DNA of 64,000 bases from JAEZBP01 sp963832725 (GCA_963832725.1 CAWHVG010000003.1:2232001-2296000); one strand, 5' to 3'; positions 28,656-39,185 are shown, numbered from the stretch's first letter. Numbers and translations: made by a program. The notes: a model not told the origin generated them from the letters alone.

Positions 28656-29705
28656 CTACGCCCAGTAGCGGTCCTCGGCCAGCCGCTCCTCGATGCGCAC
28701 GCCGAACGCGTCCTCGATCGGCCGCAGCATGTCGGGCGAGTCTTCCCACACGGCCCGGAGCGCCTCGCGGCACACCGCGAGCGCCGGCGGCGTCATCGCG
28801 CCGAGCGGCCGGCGACAACGCGCTCCCAGCATCCCGAGGCCGGCCATCATGGTCTTGAGCGGCACGGGGTTGCGGAACTTGTCCTCGACGGTGACCGTCC
28901 GGCCGTCCGGCAGCTCGCGCGTGCCGTGCGCCTTGACGCCCACGATCTTGAGGAGCGGTCCCACGCTGGCCACGATCTCACCCGCGCGGCCCACGTCACC
29001 CGCAGCGCGCGCCTTCACCATCTCGCTCAGCGCGCGCGGCACGAGATTGCCCATCACGCTGATGACGCCCGCCGCGCGAATGCTCGGGTCGCTCATCATC
29101 GGCAGCGTCATGTCGTCGTCGCCGCTCATGATCGAGAGTCCGTCGCCGCAGAGCTCGCGGTCGCGCCGCATCCGATCGAGATCCCCCGTCGCCTGCTTCA
29201 CGGCCGGCACCCGCGCCGGGTCGGCGAGGTGGAGCATGGCGAGATCCTCCGCCGCGAGCGCGCAGCCCGTGCGGCCGGGGATGACGTAGGGGACGAGCGG
29301 GATGTCGGGTACCGCCTCGAGGACCCGCTCGTAGTACTCGGTCCGCAGCTCGAGGCTGCTCGGCCCGTTGTAGTAGCAATCCACCAGGAGCGCGGCGCTC
29401 GCCCCGTGCTCGCGCGCGGCCCGGGTGCCCCGGATGGCCTCCTCGGTGTTGTTGCTGCCCGTGCCGGCCAGCACGCCGACCTTCCCTCCCGCCTCGGCGA
29501 TGCACGCGTCGACCAGGCCGTCGTGCTCGGACCAGGTCAGGGTCGGCGACTCGCCGGTGGTGCCGCAGGGCACCAGTCCGGTCACGCCTTCGGCGACCTG
29601 GAAGCGCACCAAGCGGCGGAAGCGCTCGAGGTCGAGCGAGCCGTCGTCGTGGAAGGGGGTGGCGAGCGCGGTCCACACTCCATGGGCGGCGAAGGGCAGG
29701 GTCAT
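28656..29705 (-). CDS. dihydrodipicolinate synthase family aldolase
   Basis: 349-residue TIM-barrel class I aldolase of the DapA/NanA superfamily. The Schiff-base lysine is K170 (RVPAVKQATGD), the catalytic Tyr is Y140 (PLVPYVIPGRTG) and the Thr pair is T49-T50 (PCGTTGESPTL). These are the expected residues for condensing pyruvate with an aldehyde. The protein is some 50 residues longer than E. coli DapA, with an extra C-terminal helical region (CREALRAVWEDSPDMLRPIE), so it may be a side-branch member and not the lysine-pathway enzyme. The ATG at 29705 is chosen because the longer frame to 29741 lacks a good start. No lysine-pathway neighbours are present. Confidence 0.88.
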   Translation of the reverse strand: MTLPFAAHGVWTALATPFHDDGSLDLERFRRLVRFQVAEGVTGLVPCGTTGESPTLTWSEHDGLVDACIAEAGGKVGVLAGTGSNNTEEAIRGTRAAREHGASAALLVDCYYNGPSSLELRTEYYERVLEAVPDIPLVPYVIPGRTGCALAAEDLAMLHLADPARVPAVKQATGDLDRMRRDRELCGDGLSIMSGDDDMTLPMMSDPSIRAAGVISVMGNLVPRALSEMVKARAAGDVGRAGEIVASVGPLLKIVGVKAHGTRELPDGRTVTVEDKFRNPVPLKTMMAGLGMLGARCRRPLGAMTPPALAVCREALRAVWEDSPDMLRPIEDAFGVRIEERLAEDRYWA

Positions 29706-29903
29706 GGGGGCGCAGGCTATCGATTCTCCGGCCGCGCGCAACGCGGCGGCCGCTCGTTCCCGCGACGCACCGAGACCGAGCGCCTCGGTCCGGTGGAATG
29801 CCGTATCGGCCCCGGCCTACCGCAGCGGGCCGCGGGCGATGCAGCGGAGCATTTCCCGCGGGGGACGTTCGGCGTACGCTCGGGCCTCCCCAGGAGGCGA
29901 GGC

Positions 29904-31388
29904 ATGACCGTTCGAGAGCAGCTCATCCATATCTTCGACGCCGACCGGCGCGCCCGCGAGGCGGAGCAGCGCTTCTTCGACGAGAGCCCGCCCGAGGCCC
30001 TCTCGGCCGTGCTGACCGAGGCCGCCGAGGAGGCGCTCGCCCTCGACGACGAGCGAGAGGCCGAGCTCCGCCTGGTCCGGCTGGCCGACCTCTGCGCGCA
30101 GGTGCCGGGGCCCAACATGGCCGACACGCTGATCGCCATCCTCGATCATCCGAGCCCGCGCGCACGGATCGAGGCCGGCGAGGCGCTGCGCGATGTCGCC
30201 TACGAGCGCTTCAAGGAAGTGGCGCGCGCGATCGAGCGCGCCCTCGATCGCGACGACCTGATGCTGGCCCTGCAGGAGCTGCCCTTCATCCTCACCGAGA
30301 TCCACGACCCCGATCCGATCCCGCTGATGGCGCGCTTTCTCCGTCACCCGGACCCGAACGTGGTGGCCGCCGGCATCGAAGCCCTGGTGGAGTACGGCGA
30401 CCCGTCCGCGGCCACGCACATCGAGAAGCTCGTGGACGACCGCCGCCAGGCGGAGATCGACGAGCTCGAGGAAGGGCCGGTGACCCTCGGAGAGCTGGCG
30501 GCGTCGGCGCTGGAAGAGCTCGAATCCCGAGCGCGGTCGGTGAACGGACGGCGGCACAAGAGCTCGCAGCGCCTGGCCGCGGTCGGAACATCGCAGGACG
30601 CCGTGCTCTACGACGCGCACGTCGTGCCCCGCTACAGCGCGCTCTTCGGGCGGCTCTTGCTGGCCGAGCTCCCATCGCGCGAGCGGCTTCAGGTGCTCGA
30701 CGTCGGCTGCGGCACCGGATATCCGGCGCTGGAGGTCCTGAAGCGCCTCGGCGACGGCGGCCGGGTGATCGCCATCGATCCCGACGCCACCCTCCTCGAC
30801 GTCGCGCGTCGCCGCGCGCTCGGAGAGGCGGGCCGTCGCATCTTCTTCAAGGTCGAGAGCGGCGAGCAGCTCAGCTTCGGGGACGAGGTCTTCAATCTCG
30901 TGGTCGCGAACCTGGCGCTCGGCGCGTTCGAGGGCCCGGAGCAAGCGCTCTCGGAGCTGCACCGCGTGCTCGTCGACTCGGGCCGACTGCTGCTGACCCA
31001 CGCGTTGCACGGCACCTTCGAAGAGGTCCTCGACATGTTCCGCGAGGTGGCCCTGAAGCTGGACGACCCGCACGTCGCCCAGCGCATCGATCGGATCACC
31101 GCGCGCTATCCGAGCCCGGCCACGCTGGAGGCCGTGATCAGCTCCGCGGGATTCACCGGCTGCAGGGTGAAGACCGAGGAGTTCCAGATCGCCTTCGGCT
31201 CCGCCGCCGAGATCTTCAGCGATCCGATGATCCGGCTGATCGCGCTACCGGAGTGGCGATGGATCGCCGGCTTCGAAGAGGGGAGCGAGCGCATCCTCGA
31301 GCAGGTCCAGCGCACCCTCGACACGTACTTCGGCGGCGGCCCCGTCTCGCTGCGCGTCCACGCCGGGCTGATCAGCGCGCTCGCCTGA
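29904..31388 (+). CDS. HEAT-repeat / SAM-methyltransferase fusion protein
   Basis: 494 residues. Residues 1-210 are an acidic helical region with HEAT-like units (LIAILDHPSPRARIEAGEAL; LMARFLRHPDPNVVAAGIEA). A class I methyltransferase domain starts about residue 235: motif I VLDVGCGTGYPALEV (264-278), VIAIDPDATLLDVARRRAL, then FNLVVANLALGAF. The last 100 residues (AGFTGCRVKTEEFQIAFGSA; LDTYFGGGPVSLRVHAGL) are duplicated as a fragment at 18109-18414. The ATG at 29904 follows aggaggcgaggc. The substrate is unknown; the HEAT part may dock a protein target. It is convergent with the kinase-TPR gene, sharing a hairpin at 31416-31436. Confidence 0.82.
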   Translation: MTVREQLIHIFDADRRAREAEQRFFDESPPEALSAVLTEAAEEALALDDEREAELRLVRLADLCAQVPGPNMADTLIAILDHPSPRARIEAGEALRDVAYERFKEVARAIERALDRDDLMLALQELPFILTEIHDPDPIPLMARFLRHPDPNVVAAGIEALVEYGDPSAATHIEKLVDDRRQAEIDELEEGPVTLGELAASALEELESRARSVNGRRHKSSQRLAAVGTSQDAVLYDAHVVPRYSALFGRLLLAELPSRERLQVLDVGCGTGYPALEVLKRLGDGGRVIAIDPDATLLDVARRRALGEAGRRIFFKVESGEQLSFGDEVFNLVVANLALGAFEGPEQALSELHRVLVDSGRLLLTHALHGTFEEVLDMFREVALKLDDPHVAQRIDRITARYPSPATLEAVISSAGFTGCRVKTEEFQIAFGSAAEIFSDPMIRLIALPEWRWIAGFEEGSERILEQVQRTLDTYFGGGPVSLRVHAGLISALA

Positions 31389-31415
31389 GCTCTCGGGCGT
31401 CCCGCCAGCGCCGTC

Positions 31416-31436
31416 CCGCACCCTCACTCGGTGCGG
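31416..31436. terminator. hairpin in the convergent gap, overlapping the kinase-TPR stop
   Basis: Perfect 7-base stem ccgcacc and ggtgcgg, with a 7-base loop that contains the stop codon of the kinase-TPR gene. It lies 28 bases after the stop of the HEAT-methyltransferase gene and so could terminate both transcripts. Confidence 0.5.
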
Positions 31437-33985
31437 CGGAGCTCGGCGCAGGCGGTGTCGTTGTGCAGGTCGCAGGCGTGCTGCAGGTCCTGTCGCGCCA
31501 GCTCCGTCTGCCCCGCGTGGGTGCGCACCAGATAGCGGTTGGTGAAGATGCTGGAGTCGTTCGGATCCATCTGCGCCGCGCGGTCGAGATCCCGCAGCGC
31601 CGCCTCGGTGTCGCCGAGGTAGTAGTGCGCGAGGCCGCGGTGCATGTACACGCCCGCGTCGTGCGGCACGACCTCTGCGGCGCGCGTACACGCCTCGATC
31701 GCCTCCGCCGCGTCGTGCTGCGCGTAGTGACGGCAGAGCCCTGTGAGCGCGCGCGGGTAGTTCGGATCGATGGCCAACGCGCGCTGCAAGCTCTGGAGCG
31801 CTTGGTCCGGGTCGGGCTGGGTCTTCGACAGGTCCACCCAGGCCACCACGTTGCGGGGGCTCGAGCGCACCACCCGCTCGAGGAGCGGACGCGCGTCCAT
31901 CCGGCGGCCGGCGACCTCGTAGATGTGCGCCAGCTCGGTGAGCGCCTGCAGGTCGTCGGGCGCGTAGCGCAGCGCGGTGACCAGATCTCGATAGGCGTCG
32001 CGGCTGTGTCCCTGCTTCGAGCGGAGGATGCCGCGGTTGCGCCAGTCGGTGGCGCCGGCCGGGTCGAGCTCGATGGCCCGGGTCAGGAAGCGCTCGGCCT
32101 CGTCGAGGTGCCCCTGCCGGTACGCGATGTAGCCGCGGGCGCCCCAGACGGTGGCGAGGTCCGGGTGCGCGCGGGCGATCCGTTCGAGCTCGGACAGCCC
32201 GTCGTGCACGCGTCCGTTGCCGATCAGCGCGAGCGCGCGGCCCACCTCCAGCTCGGCGTCGCCGGGGCGGGCGCGGAGCTGCGCCTCGATGCTGGCCAGG
32301 CCGGCGGCGGGACCGTCCGGACCCAGCGCGCTCGCAGGCACCAGCGACTCGCCCGGACGCGCGATGTCGTCGTTCTCGCGCGGCGGATCGTCATTCGAGA
32401 GGAGCGAGAGCGGGATGGGCCGCAGGTCCGAGATGTCCGGCGGCACCGAAGGCGGGATCGGGCTCGAGAGGACCGCGTCCGCCGTGTCGCCGGCCGTGTC
32501 GCTCGCCGTGTCGCCGGGATGATCGGGCGAGCCCGGCTCCATCGCCGCGCCGCCCTGCACGCTCGGCTCGGCCTCTTCGCTCGCCGCGCTCGCGCTCTCG
32601 TCGGGGGGCGCCGCGTCGACGGGCTCGCCCGAGTCCGGAGCGTCCTGCCCGCTTCGACCGGCCCAGAACCCGATGCCCCCGAGCGCGGCGCCGCCGAGCA
32701 CGAGCCCGGCGACCATGGCGATCGAGCGCCACCGCGGGCTCTTCGGGCCAGCAGCAGCTCGCGCCTCGTCGGAGCCCGCATCCGCGTCCGCATCCTCCCG
32801 CAGCGCCGCGTAGATCGACCCGGCCCCTTCCCGCGCTCGCACCGCGGTCGGCCCCGTCCCGCTGACCACCTCGGCCGCGCGCCGCGCGCTCCGCACGCCG
32901 CTCTCCGGCACCGGCGCGCTTTCACGCTTCCGCTCACCGCTCGCGCGGGCCACCAGCGCCAGCACCCGCTCGTCGTCGGGCCGGTAGCTCAGCGCGCAAT
33001 CCAGGATCCGGAGCGCCTCGAAGTCCTCGCCGCGGGCGATCAGCTCGCGCGCCTGATCACAGGACAGGGCGACCCGCCGCTCCGCCGCGCGCTCGCCGTA
33101 TCGACCGGGATCGGTGATCACCGCCGCCCGCTCCGCGCGCATCTGCCTCGGCGTGATCCAGTCGAAGCACTGCTCGAGCGCCTCGAGCGCGCTGGCCGCG
33201 TCGCGAAAGCGCGCTTCGGGCTCGCGGGCCAGGCAGCGCTCGACGAAGTCGTCCAGCTCACTCGACACGCGCGGCTCCACGCGTGCCAGCGGCTCGTGGG
33301 TGGCGGCGAGGATCGAGGCCAGCTCCTCACCCGCGCGCTGCCGCTGGAAAGGCCGCTTCCCGGCCACGAGCTCGTAGAGCATCACCCCGACCGCCCACAC
33401 GTCCGTGCTCGGCGCGATCGCTCCGCCCTCGATCTGCTCGGGCGCCATGTAGGGCACCGAACCGGTCACGCTGCCCGCCTCGGTCAAACGCGAATGAGCG
33501 CCGTGGAGTGCCAGTCCCAGATCGACGACCACCACATCGCCGAGCGGCGTGACCATCACGTTCTCGGGCTTGATGTCACGGTGAACCAACGCCACCGCGT
33601 GCATCGCCGTCAGCGCGCGCAGGACCGGCTCGATCAAGAGCAGCGCGGCTTCGGGCGCCAGCGGCCTGCCCGCGGCGAGCTCCCTCAGCGTCATCCCCGT
33701 GATGAGCCGCGTGATCATGTAGGGCCCGCGCTCGTCGTCGACGCCGTGGTCGACCAGCTCGATCAAGTTCGGGTGCTTGATGCCGCGCAGCACCTCGATC
33801 TCGCGTTCGAAGCGCTCGACCGCCGCCGGCTCGGCGCTCGCCGTCGCCGCCAGCACCTTGGCCGCCAGCTCCTCACCGTCTCGACGCACGCGGTAGACGC
33901 GCGCGAACCCGCCCTCCCCGATCGGGTCGAGCAGCTCGTAGGGACCGAGACGGTCGGTCGCGTGCGGAACGGCCACGGACAGCAT
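31424..33985 (-). CDS. Ser/Thr protein kinase with transmembrane segment and C-terminal TPR repeats
   Basis: 853 residues. Kinase domain at 14-270: GEGGFARVYRVR, K43, catalytic D137 in VHRDIKPENV, then VVDLGLAL (DLG in place of DFG) and MAPEQIEGG. A single membrane helix lies near residues 465-490 (SIAMVAGLVLGGAALGGIGF), followed by an acidic Ser/Asp/Pro linker. The periplasmic part carries five or more tetratricopeptide repeats, for example HLDEAERFLTRAIELDPAGA and DTEAALRDLDRAAQMDPNDS. This suggests a membrane kinase that recognises a protein partner through its TPR region. The ATG at 33985 has gagg upstream. It is divergent from the DNA ligase gene. A degraded paralogue of its 3' end is at 17511-17670. 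Confidence 0.88.
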   Translation of the reverse strand: MLSVAVPHATDRLGPYELLDPIGEGGFARVYRVRRDGEELAAKVLAATASAEPAAVERFEREIEVLRGIKHPNLIELVDHGVDDERGPYMITRLITGMTLRELAAGRPLAPEAALLLIEPVLRALTAMHAVALVHRDIKPENVMVTPLGDVVVVDLGLALHGAHSRLTEAGSVTGSVPYMAPEQIEGGAIAPSTDVWAVGVMLYELVAGKRPFQRQRAGEELASILAATHEPLARVEPRVSSELDDFVERCLAREPEARFRDAASALEALEQCFDWITPRQMRAERAAVITDPGRYGERAAERRVALSCDQARELIARGEDFEALRILDCALSYRPDDERVLALVARASGERKRESAPVPESGVRSARRAAEVVSGTGPTAVRAREGAGSIYAALREDADADAGSDEARAAAGPKSPRWRSIAMVAGLVLGGAALGGIGFWAGRSGQDAPDSGEPVDAAPPDESASAASEEAEPSVQGGAAMEPGSPDHPGDTASDTAGDTADAVLSSPIPPSVPPDISDLRPIPLSLLSNDDPPRENDDIARPGESLVPASALGPDGPAAGLASIEAQLRARPGDAELEVGRALALIGNGRVHDGLSELERIARAHPDLATVWGARGYIAYRQGHLDEAERFLTRAIELDPAGATDWRNRGILRSKQGHSRDAYRDLVTALRYAPDDLQALTELAHIYEVAGRRMDARPLLERVVRSSPRNVVAWVDLSKTQPDPDQALQSLQRALAIDPNYPRALTGLCRHYAQHDAAEAIEACTRAAEVVPHDAGVYMHRGLAHYYLGDTEAALRDLDRAAQMDPNDSSIFTNRYLVRTHAGQTELARQDLQHACDLHNDTACAELRRTE

Positions 33986-34288
33986 GATCCTCGGGAACGC
34001 GGGCTCGCGCCAGCGTGTACGCCGTCGACGCCCTGCCTCTTCCCGCCCGGAAGCGCGATCCGAGCTCCTGGGCCGCTCGTCGCTGCCGCCGTCGCGGGAC
34101 GCGCGAGAGGGCGAGCCTCGCGCGAGGGACCGTTCATCCAATTGTTCGTCGTCTGGCGAGGCATGCCGCGCGGCTCGGCTGCCATGCAGTGGGAAGCTCG
34201 CCGCAACATCGACTCACGCGCCGCCCGATCCTGCTGGCCGCGCTCGCCGGGGCTACCTCCTCGACGACCCGGGGGCATACTCCGAGGG
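33986..34288. other. divergent intergenic region, no gene seen
   Basis: 303 bases between the starts of the kinase-TPR gene and the DNA ligase gene. No open frame with coding character, repeat or clear hairpin was found. It must hold both promoters, but no confident -35/-10 pair could be picked out. Confidence 0.6.
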
Positions 34289-35871
<1,583 letters not shown>

Positions 35872-35901
35872 GACCGACGAAGAGAGCGCTCGCGCCGCAG
35901 C

Positions 35902-36663
35902 TCAGGGACAGAGCAGGCGCATCATGCACTCCCAGCGACCGTCGGTCGTGGAGTACTGGCATACGTGCGTCGCGGTCGAGCCGCAGTCGCTGTCGTCGAT
36001 GCAGTCGTCGCTCGCGGTGTGGCAATAGTAGCCCGCGAGCCCGCCGCAGCCGCCGGTCGTCGGCGAGCAGTAGCCGCCCGCGCCGCAGTCGGAGTCGACG
36101 CGGCAGTTGCCCGCGATGCACGTGTTTCCGTCCGTGTGGAACGCGGCGCCGTGGCACGCGCACGTCTGTCCGGTCGGGCAGTCCGTGTCGTGCACGCAGG
36201 TGTCGTACGTGCAGCGGCAGAACACAGCGCCGCCGAGGTTCATGTTGCAGCGGCCATCGACCCCGCCGGTACAGTCGGAGTCGCTCGAGCACATGCCCGA
36301 TCCGCCACCGCCGAAGCTGCAGTTGCCCGCGGGTGCAGGCGCGCTGCACTGCGAGTCGTCGGGCCGGTGGTACATCGGCACGCGGCCACCCGCGTCGATC
36401 GGCGGTGTTCCCGCGTCCGCGGCCGTACCCGCGTCGGCCGGTGCTCCCGCGTCGACGGTCGTCCCCGCGTCGGTCGGCGTGCCCGCGTCGGCACCCGCGT
36501 CGAACGGACTGCCCGCGTCGGCGCGCCCGCCGTCCGCGCGGCCCCCGTCCCGGCCGGCCGCATCGACGGCGGGCAAGCCACCGTCGTTCGGAGTCGTGCT
36601 CGAAGAACAGCCGCCGAGCACGACGAGCCAGCAGGCACCGATGATCCGCGATGTGAAGCTCAC
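35902..36663 (-). CDS. Cys-rich lipoprotein with long Asp-Ala-Gly linker
   Basis: 253 residues from a GTG at 36663 (VSFTSRIIGACWLVVLGGC). The lipobox is LGGC-S. A linker of about 75 residues repeats DAG and ADAGT units (GADAGTPTDAGTTVDAGAPA), then comes a Cys-rich domain with about 20 Cys in EGF-like spacing: CTYDTCVHDTDCPTGQTCAC and SDCGAGGYCSPTTGGCGG. It is the same design as other surface lipoproteins in this window. The long flexible linker would hold the disulfide-rich domain well away from the membrane. No enzymatic motif is seen. It ends 30 bases from the convergent ligase stop. Confidence 0.78.
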   Translation of the reverse strand: MSFTSRIIGACWLVVLGGCSSSTTPNDGGLPAVDAAGRDGGRADGGRADAGSPFDAGADAGTPTDAGTTVDAGAPADAGTAADAGTPPIDAGGRVPMYHRPDDSQCSAPAPAGNCSFGGGGSGMCSSDSDCTGGVDGRCNMNLGGAVFCRCTYDTCVHDTDCPTGQTCACHGAAFHTDGNTCIAGNCRVDSDCGAGGYCSPTTGGCGGLAGYYCHTASDDCIDDSDCGSTATHVCQYSTTDGRWECMMRLLCP

Positions 36664-36704
36664 GCTCGCGAGCGTAGCGGCCCTCGGCAACGCGAACCAG
36701 CGGG

Positions 36705-37730
36705 TCAGGCCAGGCCGGCTTCGAGCGCGCCCACCAGCATGGCCAGCTCGCCCTGCTGCGCTTCGGGCACCGTTCCGTCGCGCCGGCACAGGCTGCGCAG
36801 ACGCGTGGCCAGCGCGTGTCCCATCTCGGCCTCGGCGGAGACCTCGGCCAGCGAGGCGGTCAGATCGATGAACGAGTCGAGCGTGGAGACGTCGTCGCGC
36901 CGCGGCACGAATTCGAAGGGCGCCTCGTGGCGCGCGCAGCTCGCGCGGACGAAGCGCGTCAGCCAGCGGGCCGTGGCCTCCATCTTGTCCCACGCGAGCA
37001 GCCGCGGCGTGTCGTCGGGCGTGTGGTAGACGCGGGAGCGCGCGTTCGTCAGCAGCATGAAGGGCCGCTTCCGATCCCAGAACGCCGCGTAGTCGCTGAG
37101 CGGCGGGATGATCTCGGCGTCGGCGCGCCGCACCACCACGCCCGGCTCCGCGCGGGCGATCTCGTCCACCGTGAGCCCGGTGCCCGTGCTCCGCTCGGCG
37201 CCGAGCGCGAACACCGTGTCCCGCACGTCGCCGGGGACGCCCTCCGAGCCCAGCGCGTGCCCGACCAGATCCATGCAGACCATCAGATCGATGCGATCGA
37301 GGGGCACGATCGGGTGCCGCGCGAAGTGCTCCGAGCCCATCGAGCTGGTCAGGAAGTAGGGCGGCTCCTCCGCGTCGAACGAAGCGAGGATCACCCCGCG
37401 TTCCGTCCGGACGCCGAGCGGCCAGCGCGCGGGCCACCTCGACCAGGATGGCCACCGCCGCCGCGTTGTCGTCCGCGCCGGGAAAGATCCGGCCATCGAA
37501 CACGCCGAGGTGATCATAGTGCGCCGCCACCAGCACCCAGCGATCGATGGCCCCGGGGATGGTCGCCAGCACGTTCGCGCCGCGGCAGCCCGGAATGACC
37601 TGCTCGCTCGGGTCGAGCCCGGCCCCGCGCAGCGCGTCGCGCACCAGCCGCCTCGCCAGATCCCACCGGCGGTGCCCGGCGCGCGCCCCGCGCAATCCTC
37701 CGAGCAGAGCGCTTCCACCAGCTCACGCAT
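36705..37730 (-). CDS. M28-family zinc peptidase (two frame breaks)
   Basis: About 340 residues forming a co-catalytic two-zinc aminopeptidase domain. The metal ligands are visible: H and D in AAHYDHLGVF, D in FPGADDNAAAVA, and E pair in ASFDAEEPPYF, with further SMGSEHFARHP and MVCMDLVGHALG. The N-terminal MRELVEALCSEDCAGRAPGT frame switches near 37660 and again near 37415; joined, the segments give an uninterrupted M28 domain. No signal peptide is seen, so cytosolic action is likely. It stands alone between a lipoprotein gene and a phosphoribosyltransferase gene transcribed the same way. Confidence 0.82.
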   Translation of the reverse strand: MRELVEALCSEDCAGRAPGTAGGIWRGGWCATRCAGPGSTRASRSFRAAAARTCWRPSPGPSIAGCWWRRTMITSACSMAGSFPARTTTRRRWPSWSRWPARWPLGVRTERGVILASFDAEEPPYFLTSSMGSEHFARHPIVPLDRIDLMVCMDLVGHALGSEGVPGDVRDTVFALGAERSTGTGLTVDEIARAEPGVVVRRADAEIIPPLSDYAAFWDRKRPFMLLTNARSRVYHTPDDTPRLLAWDKMEATARWLTRFVRASCARHEAPFEFVPRRDDVSTLDSFIDLTASLAEVSAEAEMGHALATRLRSLCRRDGTVPEAQQGELAMLVGALEAGLA

Positions 37731-37839
37731 CGTGCCGGCAATGTATCACCCGGCCCGGCGACGCATCAGGGCGGGCGGTCGCTCTGCACGGGCGTGTCGA
37801 GCCGGAAAGCCTCCTCGGACCCGGGCGAGCGTCAGGCGC

Positions 37840-38553
37840 TCACTCGGACGCCCAGGGTCGGTCCTCGGCCCGGAACGGCCGCAAGAGCTCGTCCGCCACC
37901 ACCTCCGGCACGTCCTGCCAGCGCTCGTACGCGTCGGCGACCGCGTACGGAAGACCGGAGCGGACGTTTGCGCACACCAGCTCGTCGGCCCGCCGTCCGA
38001 TGCGCTGCACCGCCGCCTCGTGACCGGTCGGCACGGCGACGCTCACCCTTGCCGCACCCGCGTGGCGGAGCGCCTCGACCGCCACCTCCATCGTCACGCC
38101 GGAGGCCAAGCCGTCGTCGACCAGAATCCCCGTCCGGCCCGACAGCTCCATCGCGCCCGGACCGCGCAGGCGCCGCACCCGCCGCGCCACCTTCGCCCGC
38201 GTCTTCGCCAGGCCCTCTTCGATCGTCTCGCGATCCAAGCCGCCCGCGCGATCCTCGTCGATGCGCGCAGTTCCGTCCCAGGCCACCGCGCCGTAACCGG
38301 CCTCCATGTTCCACGGCAGCGTCACCTTGCTGGCCACCGCCACGTCGAGCGGCCAGCCGGTCGCGCGGGCGATCTCCACCGCCACCGGCACCCCACCGGC
38401 GGGCACCGCCAAGATCACGGGGTCGATCGGATCGAGGGCGCGGAGCATCTCCACCAGAACACGCCCGCCATCGGCACGATCCTGGAAGACCCGCGTGCGC
38501 TCGTGCCGCGACGCATCGTGGTGAACGGCCACGATCGTAAACTGAGCACCCAT
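37840..38553 (-). CDS. phosphoribosyltransferase-fold protein
   Basis: 237 residues from the ATG at 38553 (MGAQFTIVAVHHDASRHERT). The PRPP-binding loop reads GILVDDGLASGVTMEVAVEA, the standard acidic pair plus G-x-x-T/S of type I phosphoribosyltransferases. Upstream is VILAVPAGGVPVAVEIARAT, and the protein as a whole resembles the COG1926 group of predicted phosphoribosyltransferases, whose reaction is not established. A longer in-frame ATG at 38610 exists but would overlap the promoter area of the divergent FHA gene. Cytosolic. The frame is intact. Confidence 0.82.
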   Translation of the reverse strand: MGAQFTIVAVHHDASRHERTRVFQDRADGGRVLVEMLRALDPIDPVILAVPAGGVPVAVEIARATGWPLDVAVASKVTLPWNMEAGYGAVAWDGTARIDEDRAGGLDRETIEEGLAKTRAKVARRVRRLRGPGAMELSGRTGILVDDGLASGVTMEVAVEALRHAGAARVSVAVPTGHEAAVQRIGRRADELVCANVRSGLPYAVADAYERWQDVPEVVADELLRPFRAEDRPWASE

Positions 38554-38618
38554 GAAAGTCGGACAAGACGCCCCCGGAAAGGCCGCCTTCCCTCGGGAGC
38601 CTGTTATCATGCGCCGGC

Positions 38619-39173
38619 GTGCATCGCTTCGTCCTATCCCTCGGGGACCACGAAGTCCTCCTGACCCCTGGCCTTTGGCGCGTCGGCCGCGATGCGGCCT
38701 GCGAGATCCGGATCGACGATGAGTTCGTCTCGCGGCGGCATGCCAGCCTGCGCGTCTCGGAAGACACGGTGGAGATCACCGATCACGGCAGCCGCAACGG
38801 CGTCCGCGTGAACGGGAAGCGCATCTACGGCCCCTGCGTTCTGACACCGGGCGACGACGTCGAGGTCGGCGCGCGGCACCTCAAGCTCGCCGAGCAGGGT
38901 CCGCCCGACTCCATCGATCAGGCCACCAAGCCGATGCCGAAGCTGCCCAAGGAAGGGCGCGACTCGCTCGCCTTGCTCAGCCCGCGCGAGCGCGAGGTCT
39001 TCGAGCGCCTCGCCCGCGGTGAGACGCAGCGCGAGGTGGCCGAGGTACTCGGCCTCAGCGTCAAGACGGTGGAGACCTACCGCGCCCGCATCGCCGACAA
39101 GCTCGGCCTGCGCACGCGCGCCGATCTCGTCCGTTTCGCCCTCGAGTCCGGCGTCCTGCGCCCCAGCGGCTGA
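38619..39173 (+). CDS. FHA-domain / LuxR-type HTH regulator
   Basis: 184 residues from a GTG at 38619. The N-terminal FHA domain (residues 1-90) has GLWRVGRDAACEIRI, SRRHASLRV and the phosphothreonine-contacting DHGSRNGVRVNG. A 30-residue linker leads to a GerE/LuxR helix-turn-helix: LSPREREVFERLARGETQRE then VAEVLGLSVKTVETYRARIA. The FHA domain takes the place of a receiver domain, so DNA binding would be governed by binding to a phospho-Thr protein, a natural output for the Hanks kinases here. It is divergent from the phosphoribosyltransferase gene by 65 bases. Targets unknown. Confidence 0.88.
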   Translation: MHRFVLSLGDHEVLLTPGLWRVGRDAACEIRIDDEFVSRRHASLRVSEDTVEITDHGSRNGVRVNGKRIYGPCVLTPGDDVEVGARHLKLAEQGPPDSIDQATKPMPKLPKEGRDSLALLSPREREVFERLARGETQREVAEVLGLSVKTVETYRARIADKLGLRTRADLVRFALESGVLRPSG

Positions 39174-39185
39174 GCGCGGCTCAGC
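39169..39185. terminator. short hairpin spanning two convergent stop codons
   Basis: gctgagc and gctcagc form a perfect 7-base stem with the 3-base loop gcg. Each arm contains the stop codon of one of the two convergent genes (FHA-HTH and the lipoprotein at 39181-39864). Confidence 0.45.

Noticed and set aside
26105..29705. Biosynthetic gene cluster around the P450 and the DapA-family aldolase
   Set aside because: No synthase, carrier protein, transporter or regulator is linked; the genes are separated and on different strands.
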